Origin: Impatiens glandulifera
Lineage: Eukaryota > Streptophyta > Magnoliopsida > Ericales > Balsaminaceae
Direction: 5' to 3'
Length of the DNA stretch: 64,000 nucleotides
Assembly (NCBI RefSeq): GCF_907164915.1
Contig: NC_061866.1
Location: 25,685,905-25,749,904, forward strand
A model generated the notes under the pieces. The model was not told where the DNA came from. It saw only the letters and a program-made list of their open reading frames with translations, and did no database searches. Position 1 is the first letter of the stretch, and each line of letters opens with the position of its first letter. The position numbers and the translations under genes are program-made. Positions 20,478 to 31,957 of the stretch are shown in pieces.

Positions 20478-20830
20478 CAATAAGTACTAAAATTTTACGT
20501 ACCCAATTTATAAATTCTAAAATGATTATTTTGAATAAATAAATTCAAAATAAATCAAAATCAAGGTCAAAACCTAATTAAATAATTAATTAATTAAATA
20601 TTGTGTTAACTAAATCCTAATTAATCAAGGTTAATGACCAATGAAAATAAATAAAATAATTTAGGATAAATGTTGTATTCATTTTATCTCAAATGAATTT
20701 TAGAAAAAAAAAGGGGATTAAACTAAATTATTTAGAATAAATGTTGTATCCATTGTATCACAAATAAATTATTTATTAAATTTAAAAATATAAAAAAAAA
20801 AATTGTTAAATATTTGACATATTTATTAAA
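20478..20830 (+). repeat. AT-rich LTR U3 fragment, inverted relative to 57600-60620
   Basis: The reverse complement matches the AT-rich blocks ending at 58039, 59397 and 60628. Shared features are AAATTATTTATT, the repeated 'ACAACATTTATCC/ATAAATGTTGTA' motif, the TTAATTAATTA core and the end CCCAATTTATAA. It starts as a plus-strand LTR (AAGTACTAAAATTTTACG). Confidence 0.55.
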
Positions 20831-22761
20831 AATTCATTCAATATCATGCAATAAATGACAAAATCAAGAAAAATAATATCAAGAACATCAAGTACACCCA
20901 TATATTTGGGTCAGTATTCTTTTTTTCTTTTGTTTTATTTTCAAAACTCATTAGAATGGTATGTCCTTTTGATATTTTATACTACTTATACTTATGAATC
21001 TATACATGTGTGGGCAATAAAATCCGCCAAGTTTTAATTCTAGAAGCTTCAACTATATATATATACTTTTTGTTGAATTTTTTTTGAAGATCACTAAATT
21101 TTTACGTGATCGAAAATTTAATGTTAAAACAAGAATTCATGAACGACTCCATAACTTACAATCCCATTGAATTTAAGAGAGATTGAGATTTTTAATGGGA
21201 AGTCGTCATAAGTTTATTTGGAATTTTTCGATTTTTATGAACCTCACAACTATAGAGTCAGTGTTTTAAAATAATTAAGTAAATAATTATTTGAGATTGA
21301 GATTCTCAAATAATTTAGGTGTATGAACGCCATAATTTGAGATTCTTACGAGTTCAGTGTTTTGTAACGTGTGGAAAAGATCCCACGCACTTGTCCCACA
21401 ATATCCCTTAAGTCTCTACTAATTCAATTTTGGCATTTTAAAACATAGTTTATGATTTAATTTTAATCTTTTTCCATTTTTATTTACCATAACTTTAAGA
21501 GTGATTTTTGTCCAATTTTAATATGGATATTGTGTTTTTGAACAACAAAATGAAATAAAAATAAATGTACAACAAATAAAAAACAAAATAGAGCTTACAA
21601 AAATAAAACCTCACAAAAGTTGACATAAAGGTTGATGAGACTAAGAGTTTAGTTATCCAAAGATTAATGTTATTCTAAGTCTACCAATTTTTAGGATTTC
21701 CAGTGAGTGTTTATTTACATGTTTAGAGTTCAAGTAAGCTCATGGAGAAATCTTTTATTTTTGGATTTTTATATTTTTGTTTTTGAAGTTTTATATTTTA
21801 TAATTTGATTTTGTTAAATTTTTATGTTGTATTTTGATTTAGTCTAACCTAGGTACAAGCAATACAAAAAATTGTTAAAATTGAACCAAAAACACAAAAA
21901 TAAACCCAAGAGCCTTAGAATGACGCAAAATAAAACTATAAATAAAATAGGGTCGCGACCGAGAAAACTCGGTCGCATGTGGAGCTGCTCCTCAATCATT
22001 GGCTATAAAGGGTGTAAGAAATAGGGTCGTTTCCTATCTTCCTCAGTTCAATTAATATAAGAAAGGGGCTCCTCTCCTCGGTCGGCTAGAGCAGTAACAA
22101 CATGCACTATATAATTTATTGGTGGTGACTAGCTGCTTGGTCAAGTGCAAGAAACAATAGGGAAACAACTTATTTTGCTCAACCGTGTGTGGAGAACATC
22201 AACAACATCGATCAAGTGAAGAAAAGTAGCAATCAACTTCAGTCAGGTGCATAATCGGATGATCGACATTTGATTTTCTTGGTCACAAGTGTAGGAAAAA
22301 TCTAGTAACAACATTCCTTAGTCGGGTGAAGAGAAGAGGCACAGTCAGCTTGTTCAACTCCTCAATCGGATGAAGGGAGTAGTGTGCAACAATAGAATTT
22401 CTCGTTCATGTGGTGCACTAGCAAAGTAAACATTGGGAAATTATTGATTGAAGCATCATGAAAGTGCCTAGAAGTTTCCAAGCATTGTTGAAGAGCTGAA
22501 GTTTGATCTTAGATTCTGTAATTCTATTTTATTTAATATATTACACACTATTTACAAATTGTTATGCAAATATTAAATCAGAAGATCAAGAATTAAAATA
22601 ATTAAAGAAAATATTTTTTTGATAGATTTACGTTTTTTATTTGATTGAATTTGAAATAGAAAATAAGGGATCAATAAATATTAGATTAGAGATGATGTTC
22701 TTGATCTAAAACTCTAAAGCACGAGACACTTAACTAAGAAACTTTTAAGACCAAGATACAC
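20831..22761. other. AT-rich DNA with one hairpin and a TATA-like site
   Basis: No credible ORF. A perfect 9-bp stem with AAAA loop lies at 21955-21976 (GCGACCGAG-AAAA-CTCGGTCGC), and TATAAAG at 22004-22010 sits 28 bases after it; together they look like an LTR promoter remnant on the plus strand. The sequence between 22010 and 22480 has repeated 'TCGGT/GTGAAGA/CAAC' phrases but no clear unit. Confidence 0.35.
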
Positions 22762-22773
22762 TATCTTGGTGTT
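22762..22773. repeat. Left target-site duplication of the SINE
   Basis: TATCTTGGTGTT, repeated exactly at 22920-22931 on the other side of the SINE. Confidence 0.85.
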
Positions 22774-22919
22774 ATTTTTTTTAAGTTAATTAAAGGAGAA
22801 CTAGTATGACACATTACAACCATGCCCCGCTTAAACTCAAAGCGCTTCTAAATGGAATCGAACTCGTGACATTTTGGTCTCTTAATCCAACTCTTACCAT
22901 TGGGCTACCATGGTAGAGT
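22774..22919 (-). mobile_element. tRNA-derived SINE, complete, with target duplications
   Basis: Reading the minus strand, a tRNA-like head has box A TGGTAGCCCAATGGTAAGAG (22910-22891) and box B GAGTTCGATTCC (22865-22854), the internal RNA polymerase III promoter. A tRNA-unrelated body of about 65 bp follows and ends in an A-rich tail (T-run on the plus strand at 22775-22782). The 146-bp unit is flanked by a perfect 12-bp direct repeat. A real tRNA gene is unlikely because the head does not close into an acceptor stem. Confidence 0.85.
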
Positions 22920-22931
22920 TATCTTGGTGTT
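22920..22931. repeat. Right target-site duplication of the SINE
   Basis: TATCTTGGTGTT, identical to 22762-22773. Confidence 0.85.
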
Positions 22932-23139
22932 CTTATTTAAGGAATAATGGGTGACTTTAAGTTTTAGAATGTTAAGTTATGTAGGCAACCTATGGGCGAT
23001 AAGTTGTAGAATTTTGTGTGTAAAATGAGGTAGCCCATGGGCATAGAAAATAACAAATTATGTGTCTTGCAAGGTTCTAGGTTAAGTGTATATTTTGTGT
23101 GGAGTTAAGGAAATTCTAAGGCTCAATCCCACCAATAAC
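22932..23139 (+). other. Unassigned sequence before copia-2
   Basis: No recognisable coding; contains the imperfect repeat CCTATGGGC/CCCATGGGC. The 5' part of copia-2 may have eroded here. Confidence 0.3.
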
Positions 23140-23943
23140 AAATTTATCTAGTCAAATTCTAAAGATTTAGTAGTATGTATTCCTAAGTTGAAGTTCTCTA
23201 AAGATAAATTTTGATCTGCTTGCTAGATGGGCAAACAGATCAAATCAACTTTTAAAAGTAAATGTAATATTTAGTCTGAAAGGTGCTTAGAGCTTTTGCA
23301 TATGAACCTCTTCGGTCCAATTAGGATAACTAGCTTAGGAAGCATGATATATACCTTAGTAATTATTGATGACTACTCTAGGTTTACTTGGGTTATTTTC
23401 TTAGCTTCCAAAGATCAAATCACCCCTAATTTAATTAAAATGCTTAAAAGAATACGAAATGAAAAATCGGTAAGAATAATTAAAATTAGAAGTGATATAG
23501 GTATTGTGTTCACTAACAGGACTTTGTCTTCTTATCTTGAGGAGTCTGGTATTAGACACGAGTTGTCTAGTGCCAGAACTTCACAGTAAATGGCTTAGCT
23601 GAAATGAGAAACATAACCCTTAAGGAGGCGGCTAGATCAATGATAACCGACTACTGAGTGACTCGAAAGCTTTGAATAGACGTTATCTGTCGTATTCAAA
23701 ATCATCAATGATTAATAAGAGATTTAATAAGACGTCATATGAGATTTACCATGAAAAATCTCCTAATGTTCTATATTTTATGATCTTTGGTTGTAAGTGT
23801 TATATTCATAATAATGGCAAAATTATTTGACCGCCTTTGCCGCCAAATCCGATATTGGCATTATGTTAGGATATTCCTCATTAGGTAAAGCTTATAGAGT
23901 GTTTAATAACAAAACTCTAACTGTTGATGAATCATCCCATGTT
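23140..23943 (+). pseudogene. Integrase remnant of copia-2
   Basis: The zinc-domain end (I-P-K-L-K-F-S-K-D-K-F) is followed by the integrase core from 23296: HMNLFGPIRITSLGSM, IDDYSRFTWVIF and IRSDIGIVFTNRTL. The first catalytic Asp of the core has become Asn (HMNLFGP against HMDLFGP in copia-1), and the D-R-G motif has become D-I-G. Frameshifts follow after 23589; the NKTPYEIYFNR-like motif and H-V-V-F-D-E are recognisable up to about 23953. Confidence 0.8.
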
Positions 23944-24415
23944 GTGTTTGATGAGTCTGTTGAAAGTAACTCTATTATATAGTCTCCAATCTGATAGCGA
24001 AAATGAAGTCTATGTCAACCGAAACATTGCTTCTGACCGGACGACTGAGAATATTGAAGCTCAACAAGATCATACTGTATTTCCACAAGCGGCTGACCGT
24101 ATGGATAATGCTATTCCAACCGGTCGGTCAGATATTGATCAAACAACCTGTCAGTCATATCCCTCAGAGCCAACTGGTTGGTCAGAAAATGTTTTGGGAC
24201 CAAACATCAAATAGAATAGAAATCATCATCCTGAGCTTATTATAGGTAACCCCTCTGTGCCTTTTAGGACCACACATCAACTGTTAGATGAGTATGCGAA
24301 CTCTTATTTCATCTCTCAGATTGATCCTAAGAAGTTTAATGAAGCATTGCTTGATCAAGATTGGATCTTTGCAATACAAGAGGAGCTAAACCAGTTCGAA
24401 AGAAACAAAGTATAA
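23944..24415 (+). pseudogene. Pol linker remnant of copia-2
   Basis: Hydrophilic, Gln/Thr/Pro-rich linker in mixed frames, ending with D-W-I-F-A-I-Q-E-E-L-N-Q-F-E, which marks the RT entry as in copia-1. A TAA at about 24412 replaces the expected tryptophan codon. Confidence 0.65.
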
Positions 24416-25841
24416 CATTTGGTTCCAAAACCAGCTAATCAATTTGTCATTGGAACATGGGTCTTTCGCAACAAACTTAATGAATATAGTTTGGTTACGA
24501 GGAACAAGGCTAGACTAGTGGCCCAAGACTACAGACAGGAAGAAGGCATCGACTTTGAGGAGTCTTTATCTCACGTCGCCAGACTTAACGCCATTCAATT
24601 TTTTATGGCATTTATTGTTTTTAAAAACTTCAAGTTCTTTCAAATGGCGTTAAGAGTGTATTTCTTAACGGAATAATTAATGAAGAGGTCTACGTTGAGT
24701 AGCCTTTCGGTTTTAAAAATCTTACATTGATGAACCATGTCTTTAGACTAGATAAAGGATTGTATGGTCTTGAATAGGCTCATAGAGCCTGGCATGATAC
24801 ACTTACCACATTCCTATTTGATCATGACTTCACCATAGGTTCTGTTGATAAGACATTGTTTAAATTTATCAAAGATTCTCATATTTTACTTGTTTAAATA
24901 TATGTTGATGCCATTATTTTTGGTTTAACTAACCCCAAGTTATGTGAGAAGTTTTTAAGATAATGACATTTAAATTCGAGATGAGCATGATGGGAGAGTT
25001 AAGATTCTTCTTGGACCTTCAAGTTCATCAACTTGAAGGAGACACCTTCATAAAACAAGCAAAGTATACAAAGGAGCTGCTGAAGAAGTTCGGCATGGAG
25101 AGTTGCTATGATTCCTTAACACCAATGAGCTCATCAATCAAGCTTGATAAAGATGAAAATGGTTAAAATGTTGACATCACTGCCTATCGTGAGATCATTA
25201 GCTCCCTACTCTATCTAACACTATCTAACAGTAAGTAGGCCAGATATCCTCTTCGTTGTTGATGTTTGTGGGAGATTTCAGGCTAACCCTAAACAATCCC
25301 ATTATATAGCTGCTAAAAGAATTTTGAAACATTTTAAGAGTACTCAAAATGTGGGACGGTGGTATCCAAGGATTCCAATTTCAATTTAATAAGTTACTCT
25401 GATGCAGACTATGCAGGGTGTAAGGTGGACAGGAAGAGCACTAGTGGAACATACCAGTTCTTTGGTGATCGTCTTATCTCTTGGTATAGTAAGAAACAAA
25501 CTTCCATAGTAATCTCAATAGCTGAAGCGAAATATTTAGCTGTTGGGAGCTTCTGTGCTCAGTTGTTGTGAATTCAACAACAACTGGAAGATTTTGGGAT
25601 CTAGGCTGAGGAGTCTCCAATCTTTTGTGACAACACCAGCGCCATATCGATAACCTATAATCCGGTGTTGCATTTGAGGACCAAGCACATAGACATCAGG
25701 CACCACTTCATCTGAGATCATGTGGCGCAAAAGCATATTCGAATCGAATATGTTTCAACCAATCAACAAGTGACTGATATTTTCACCAAGCCACTCCCAA
25801 AGATTAATTTTTCCTACTTTAAAAATAATATGCGTCTTTAG
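24416..25841 (+). pseudogene. Reverse transcriptase and RNase H remnant of copia-2
   Basis: RT motifs RNKARLVAQDYRQEEGIDFEE, A-H-R-A-W (for A-P-R-A-W) and GELRFFLDLQVHQL are present across frames. The catalytic Y-V-D-D has become Y-V-D-A (24901-24912), which by itself would abolish polymerisation. RNase H motifs are YSDADYAGCKVDRKSTSG (about 25395) and [11 protein letters not shown]. The frame ends near 25841. Several stops and a short duplication (CACTATCTAA twice at 25211-25229) are visible. Confidence 0.85.
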
Positions 25842-26819
25842 ACCTTAACTAAATTTTCTAAAAACACTCCATGCATAAATTTAGGGAGAACTTTTTTCTT
25901 TTAAAATCACTTTTATTGCATTTGTTTTTGTAAATTACCATGCATGATTTCGGAAGAAGTGTTCTCTATAAAACCGATTTTATTGCATGATTTTATAAAA
26001 TATTTTTTTGCATAAATTTAGAGGGAAATGAGTTGATAAATCAACCAGACAAAAATAACTTGACAATTTTCTCGTTTTGAACCAATTAGATAATTCGACC
26101 GAAGTCATTGTAGATTAGATCGAAACCGCTTAAGCAACTTGGAATTTAAGTCGGTCATTTACAATTTAAATAAAATACTGCTCGATCAGTCTTCTCTATA
26201 AGCAGAAGCGGTTTTTCTCAAATAAATAATTGATTTCTTAAATACAGGATATGCGGACAACTTATCTATTTCAGTTATTTACATGAAAGTTTCGTTAGTC
26301 TCATCTTCGGACCAAAATGGGACAATTGTCTTATTTTTCATTATCTATCCTTGTACCTTTCCCACTTAAATATTAAAAAGTTATATTTCTAAATATTTGG
26401 AGAAAATATTTTTTTTAAATATCCCCAAATATCGAATAACATGAAGACATGTGTCTTTCATTGTTAAAAATTATAACTGATATTCATTGTTATGATACAT
26501 TAATATAATTCTTATAGGACTATTATGCTTAATGAAGTAATTAATTATGAGTTTCCATGGGAATATATTTTTAAAATAGCGCCTTTTCTTTTTCATTCAT
26601 AGTGTCTTGGAAACACGCCTCATTAATATGACGGTTTGTCTTCCTTTACATTAAGAGTAGTTTGAAACACGTCCATTTTAGTCTTTTAGAAATATCTTGC
26701 ATGCCAAAAATTTCTCTTCTCATTATTCTTCAGATTTCCCTAACCCTAAAACTTCGATTGCTCTGGCTTTTCTTTAGAAAAATGTCTTAATCTTCTTCAG
26801 TTCTTCTAGCATTTTACAA
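25842..26819 (+). other. Spacer between pol and the copia-2 accessory gene
   Basis: AT-rich untranslated DNA corresponding to the spacer before ORF A in copia-1. A polypurine-like repeat is not obvious. TCTTCTCTATAAGCAG at 26191-26206 includes a possible TATA box, but it is more than 600 bases from the ATG. Confidence 0.35.
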
Positions 26820-29800
26820 ATGGCTAAACAAACTACCTTCTCTAACAATATGATGCAAGTGGACTTCGAATCCATCTACAACTCTAGGATTCCGGAAATG
26901 GAGGTGGTTTTCCGAACACTTGAGACCTCCGGCCTCAATAAGTTCCTAACGGGTCCATTTATTAGTTACGACAAAGAAGTGCGGGCTTTCTTTGACTCGG
27001 CGAAGATCATCTAAGATTCTATTATGGCAAAGGTGAATGGAACAAATATTATTCTTTCAAAAGCCGCGTTTACTAATATTCTAGAGCTTCCGACGAAGGG
27101 CCTGAATTTTTATAAAGAGATTCTTTCGGATATTCTACTCGAAATGCAAAACTACTTTTCCAATCTTGATGGTCCCGTCAGCTACAGCGGGAAGAACAAG
27201 CATCTAAACTGTGAGTATCGCATTCTATGCGACATGACTGACAAATCACTTCAAGGGACGGAGGATCTTTTGACTCAATAATTCAATCCAATTTGAAATG
27301 ATGAGTGCTATAACAAGGAGAGTAGATGTGAACTAGGGATCTGTTCTCTTCAACATCCTCTGTCAAATGGTGTCTCCTCATAACAAAAGAATTCTAGGCT
27401 TTTCAGTCCAGATTAGCTGGATCTTGAAGCATATGAGAGTTCTCACCGATCCAGGTACTCCTCTTAATCCCAATAAGGTCGTGTCTTACAGCTCGGTTGC
27501 AAGATATGACACCAGAACAAAGAAAGGCAAGTAGTCTAACTCCGAAGCCTTTGAACAACAGTCAAGTGGTGGAAAATCAGCGGGAGGATCTAAACGTATT
27601 AACACCTCTAGCCGCGCGACATCTACAAAGAGACTCAAAATATTAGGAATTGAATCGGTTGTGAGTTCCATCGGCATTATCAAAGACATACCTAGAGAAT
27701 ATGGAGAAATCAACTCATCCCGTAAGAAGATGAGATTTTAGGTAAATATTCACGCTCCTCCTCTTTTTGCTGTCTCTTCTTCTTTGTTAGAAGGCTTTCT
27801 AGCAGAATCAGTCCAAGTGAAGGTTTCGATGCCTATTGATATTACGTCTAAACCTACGGCTGTAGAGGTTCAAACGGTTTTCATTGTTGTTCCAACCGAT
27901 GTGTTTGACAATATTATTGATAATCGGTTAGATGTTCTTCCAGCCAATCGGTCAAAGGACACAGTAGCTGGACAACCTGATGTTATTCCTATTATCCAGC
28001 AGGAGGTTCTACCTGCGGTTGAGGTCTTCTCACAGGTAAGAATGTTTATAATATTTTAAGTTGTTCGCAACAGGTGGTCGCGGTAATCATCGGTCATGAA
28101 TCAGTCCCTATTCCTTCTACTCAGCAAGAGGTTTTGCCCTCTTCGGCTACTATCAACGTGGAAGTGGAAGATGTCATTAATGTTGTTTCAGCATATACAA
28201 TACCAAAAGGTTTCTCCTCCTTTGCTCAGATGAGACAAGCCAGAGGGATCAAGTTCAGAGTTCCTGTTCCAGACCTTAAACGTGTCGTAGTTGTAGGCGC
28301 TGGGAAAGGAATTACTGAATCATCACTTGATCCTCCACTTGATGTAACTCCTGAAGCTCAAGCCTCCATAAATCTGATAATCGAATAGGTTGAAGCTGTT
28401 GCCAATGTCAAAATCGATCTATTTAACATTTGGCTCAGCGCAAGACTATGCACAAGCTTCAGTGCAGTGCTCCCAGATATTGAAGGAGATGAAATATGGA
28501 CTGAACTGCTGAAATTAGAAAAGGTAATCTTTTCCTTGACCAAAACAAAAGATGTTTCTGAATCCCTCAAAAGAGGAGAATTTATGGCAGACTATTCGAG
28601 AGGTCGTTCCCTTTTTCCTTTCTATAAAAGTTTTAGAATGAACTTCAATCCGTTTGCTGATACTGCAAAAATGGATGCGAAGGTGGTGAACCATATTAGC
28701 GTGCTAATTGAGTAGTATTGCTCAAGCTCTCTTAAATTCGTGCTTGGAACATAATCCTCAAGTTCATATAAATTTCGGGTTCTTACTCTTCGAACAGATT
28801 TAAACTATTATGATGAGGACGAGCCAATGAATTTCTGTAACGAAATGCCAACCACTCATGGCAAGGTTCGTTTTATCTTCAAATATGAATAGAGTTTCGA
28901 GGGAAGTAAGAAAATGTCAAATAAGTATCTAATAGAGAAAAAGAAGTCTTATGTAGAGGAACATCGCTTTCAAATGTTTCACTTTGGTGATCATTCACGG
29001 CCTTCTATTAAAGATCAGTATCCTTACTCTAGAGAAGAGATAGAGCGCCATTGGGACTTTGTGCGGAAAGAAGTGCTATTTTCTGATTAGAAAGTGTCAA
29101 CAGGTGTTACCCTTTATGAGTCTGAAGAATTAAGAAAGAAGATGAGGAAGATCAAGCATGTTAAAAACCGTCGTCCGCAGTTGACGAGGTTCCTTCTTCT
29201 TCTCCTCCAATTGAAAACACTCCCCCGACAGGTGTTGAAGCATCTCTTCCAGAAGAGTAGTCGGCTAAGGAGAAGGAGACTGAAGCTCAAAAGTCCAAGC
29301 AGCCGACTCCTACTAACTCTCTTCACGGTATGTTTGTCAATTCTAAAGAAATTTCGGGTTGTATCCATAAACTGAGCAATGAGGTTCTTGGAGATGAGGT
29401 CGGTCCTCAAGCAATAATTTTTTCACCTCATCCTGAAGTTCCACTCTAGAACGCAGTACAGGAGTTATCCATTCAAGTTAGTTCTCGTCCTACACCTATT
29501 CATTATGTTCTTGTTGGCTCCCATCTCTCTAGTTCTTCTCATTCAGAATAGGAGTCTCCAAGTACATTGGATATCCGTCAAATTGTCATGGAGGCTCTAG
29601 CTTAGTGACAAGAGTCCTTAAAATCCTTTAGCTCAAGGTTGGATCGCATAGAGAGCTTGTCTGCATCATCCTCGGCAACGCATGTTGAGCTTGATGTGGT
29701 TCATAGGACCAAAGACGGAAACGTTGTGAGGAACACGCAGAAGCTTTATAGGATGAGACAACAACTATTCAGAATGGAATCCCTTTTCGGAACGAATCTC

Positions 29801-30190
29801 ACTCTTCATGGCGAGACTAAATCTTCAATTATTCTTGCATCTTTAATGATGAAAATTGTAAAATCTCTCAAGGCTACTGAATTGGAGAAAATAGAAGAAG
29901 CTGATACAGTTGCGCGCAGAATTCAAGATGAGGAAAATGCAGGTGATGTTTTTACACTATCTGCTGAAGTTGATGATTCTGATGATATCACTTTGAAAGA
30001 AATGAAGAACCAAGGGAATCTTCACCCTCATAGTTCTCGTTCCAAACGTAGGTCCTCTTCAAGTTGTCAGACGATTTCTCATAAAAGGTCCGATCATACT
30101 CCCCGAGGCGGTGGCTCTCGAGCTCAACAAGGAATAGGACGTAGATATGACTCTACTAGTCAAGTTAGTGGTAATTTTTTATCAAATTGA
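26820..30190 (+). pseudogene. Accessory gene of copia-2 (homologue of ORF C), broken
   Basis: The start MAKQTTFSNNMMQVDFESI (26820) aligns with ORFs A-C. A TAA at 27012-27014 interrupts the frame, which continues with AAFTNILELPTKGLNF, EYRILCDMTDKSL and a stop at 27279. Later pieces: a linker with repeated V-P-I/V-x-P phrases (27784-28388); a region shared with copia-1 ORF C (WLSARLCTSFSAVLPDIEG, LEKVIFSLTKTKDVSESLK at about 28430-28570); a proline/lysine-rich stretch near 29100-29300; and a last frame (29639-30190) with coiled-coil character and a Ser/Arg-rich, PRGGGSR-containing tail. It is a single gene here, not triplicated. Stops and frame changes show it is dead. Confidence 0.75.
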
Positions 30191-30567
30191 TGAAGGACAT
30201 CGAAGACAGAACTAAAGGGGATCCTAAACTTTTTTAATTTTTTCTCTTTTTAATTATGAACTCCTTGAACTATTTTTTTTTGAATTTCTGCTCTTGACTA
30301 ATTGATTTTCATGACTTGGTTATAAAATATGGGAAATTGACTGATACATGTTTAAGATATAATCAATTACTGGTTTTGATTATTTTTTAGGATAAACAAT
30401 CAAAAAGGGAGAAATTTCTAGATATATATCACAAGCTTTAATAATTTATTCTAAACAATCAAAGAGGAACAAATTATTAGATTAAAGTCGCTAATTGGAT
30501 AATTAATCAACGTTATAAAATTACCGGATTTTGATAATTTAGTTTAAATAATCAAAAAGGTAGAAAT
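30191..30567 (+). repeat. Three polypurine-tract modules before the copia-2 LTR
   Basis: AAAAAGGGAGAAAT at 30402-30415, a degenerate AAAGAGGAACAAAT at 30461-30474 and AAAAAGGTAGAAAT at 30555-30567, each preceded by an A/T-rich AATAATC-like word. The second and third are followed by LTR-start-like sequence (TATTAGATTAAAG, TGCTAAGTTAAAA). The third adjoins the LTR. Confidence 0.75.
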
Positions 30568-30639
30568 TGCTAAGTTAAAATCTATTATTAAATCTAAGTG
30601 TATTAATAAGACTGAGGCGTATTAAACTGCTTATGCGTA

Positions 30640-31090
30640 GGGTCAAAGTGAAGAAAACTGAAATGTGAATTTGTCCGGTAGTTGATAAAATTCGATATTT
30701 GATCAACTTCGATATTTTGAAGAAGCGCGTTAGGTATTTTGTCCAAATCGGTTTTTGGAGAAGTGCTTTTTGTTTTATGTTAACTTCGGTTTTTTGAAGA
30801 AGCACTTCTGGTAGTTTGATCGGCTCGGCTCTTACTAAGCGTTTCCGGTATTTAACTAGTTCGGTTTAATACAAGGCATTTTCAGTATTTAACCAATACA
30901 GTTTTATACAAGGTGCTTCCGCTTTTTAACCAATTCGGTTTTATACAAGGCGTTTCTAGTATTTATGTATTTTGGTTTTATACAAGGCGTTTCTGGTATT
31001 TTATCAAATTTAGTATTTGATAACCTTCGGTTTTATGAAGTGCTTCCGATATTTTAATCATCTTCGGTTTTATAAAGAGCTTATGGTTCT
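30640..31090 (+). repeat. About 37-bp tandem repeat in the copia-2 U3
   Basis: Degenerate units of the form TTCGGTTTTATACAAGG-CGTTTC-x-GTATTT, about ten copies, clearest at 30850-31000. Upstream of the TATA-like box, so part of U3. Confidence 0.75.
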
Positions 31091-31349
31091 TGATTAAATT
31101 TGGTATTTGATCAAGCATTCGTTATTGGCAGTCTGACACAATAACTAAGCTAAACCTATAGAAGACTGCTACGTGCCAAACCAATTCAAATCTCGTGTAA
31201 TGTACGTTCCCAGTACACCATGATCTCCTTTAAGAATATTCGGTGCATCCACGATCAAAAACACATTCTCTGTTGTACTACCCTTGCACACATCCAACCG
31301 AAATAGGACAAGTGTCCTCCGAAACAAATTTGTCCGTTGAGTAGCTATC

Positions 31350-31357
31350 TATTTAAG
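31350..31357 (+). promoter_or_regulatory. TATA-like box of the copia-2 LTR
   Basis: TATTTAAG in AGCTATCTATTTAAGAAGAA, in the same place relative to the conserved downstream box as in the other copia LTRs. Confidence 0.5.
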
Positions 31358-31957
31358 AAGAAGTCGGAGGACAATTTGAAAACCCCGGTCTTTTGGAGTT
31401 TATACCGACTCACTACTACTTTCAAGAGTATCAAACTTTTGTGTGAACTCTCTTTCAAGCGCTCAAGCTCTCAAGTTCTAAAAGTCTACAAGTTTGCTAG
31501 ATTATTAAGCTGTATTACATACTATTCTTTTTGTGTGAGATTTCAGTATTGTAAGTTAAACAGGTTATTTTGTTTAACAGAGTGTGTTGTGCTATGAGTT
31601 CGGAAACAGGTATTGTCTAAGTCCTGGTTCTCCGACTGGGTTTATTTAAGTGTTGTATTCAAACTAAATCATCTAGTGAATATCCTTAAGAGAAGGGGTG
31701 GCGTAGGAGATTTTGCTCTGAACATCCATAAACAAACTCTATGTCTTGTGTTCTTTTCATTGCGTATTTTCCAACTTCTTATATGTCACTTCAAGTCTAA
31801 CTAAACAATTCCGCACTTGACTTCTTTCAAGAGTTTGTGAGGACTTGTGAAGAATAGAAACACATATTAACTTATAATAGAGTTAATATCAAACGAAGGT
31901 TTTCTCGGTTAAAAGTACTCGGTCAACCCCTTACTATTATTGACTCATTTCCTAACA

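Larger units (their letters stand above)
23140..31957 (+). mobile_element. Copia-2, 5'-truncated Sirevirus-like retrotransposon
   Basis: Plus-strand copia remains beginning in the pre-integrase zinc domain and continuing through integrase, RT and RNase H, one accessory gene, repeated polypurine tracts and a 1,390-bp 3' LTR. No 5' LTR, primer site, gag or protease is visible. The sequence parallels copia-1 domain for domain but is clearly diverged and has many stops, so it is an older copy of a related family. Confidence 0.85.
30568..31957 (+). repeat. 3' LTR of copia-2
   Basis: 1,390 bp, TGCTAAG...CCTAACA, placed directly after the polypurine tract. The conserved downstream box (GAATATCCTTAAGAGAAGG, GGTGGCG, GAACATCCATAAAC) is at about 31675-31735. 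No partner 5' LTR lies in the window. Confidence 0.82.

Noticed and set aside
22854..22910. A tRNA gene on the minus strand
   Set aside because: Box A and box B are present, but no acceptor stem closes; the A-tail and 12-bp target duplication identify a SINE.
28035..28073. Possible intron (GTAAGAATG...GCAACAG) in the copia-2 accessory gene
   Set aside because: About 40 bases, too short to be spliced; more likely chance in decayed sequence.
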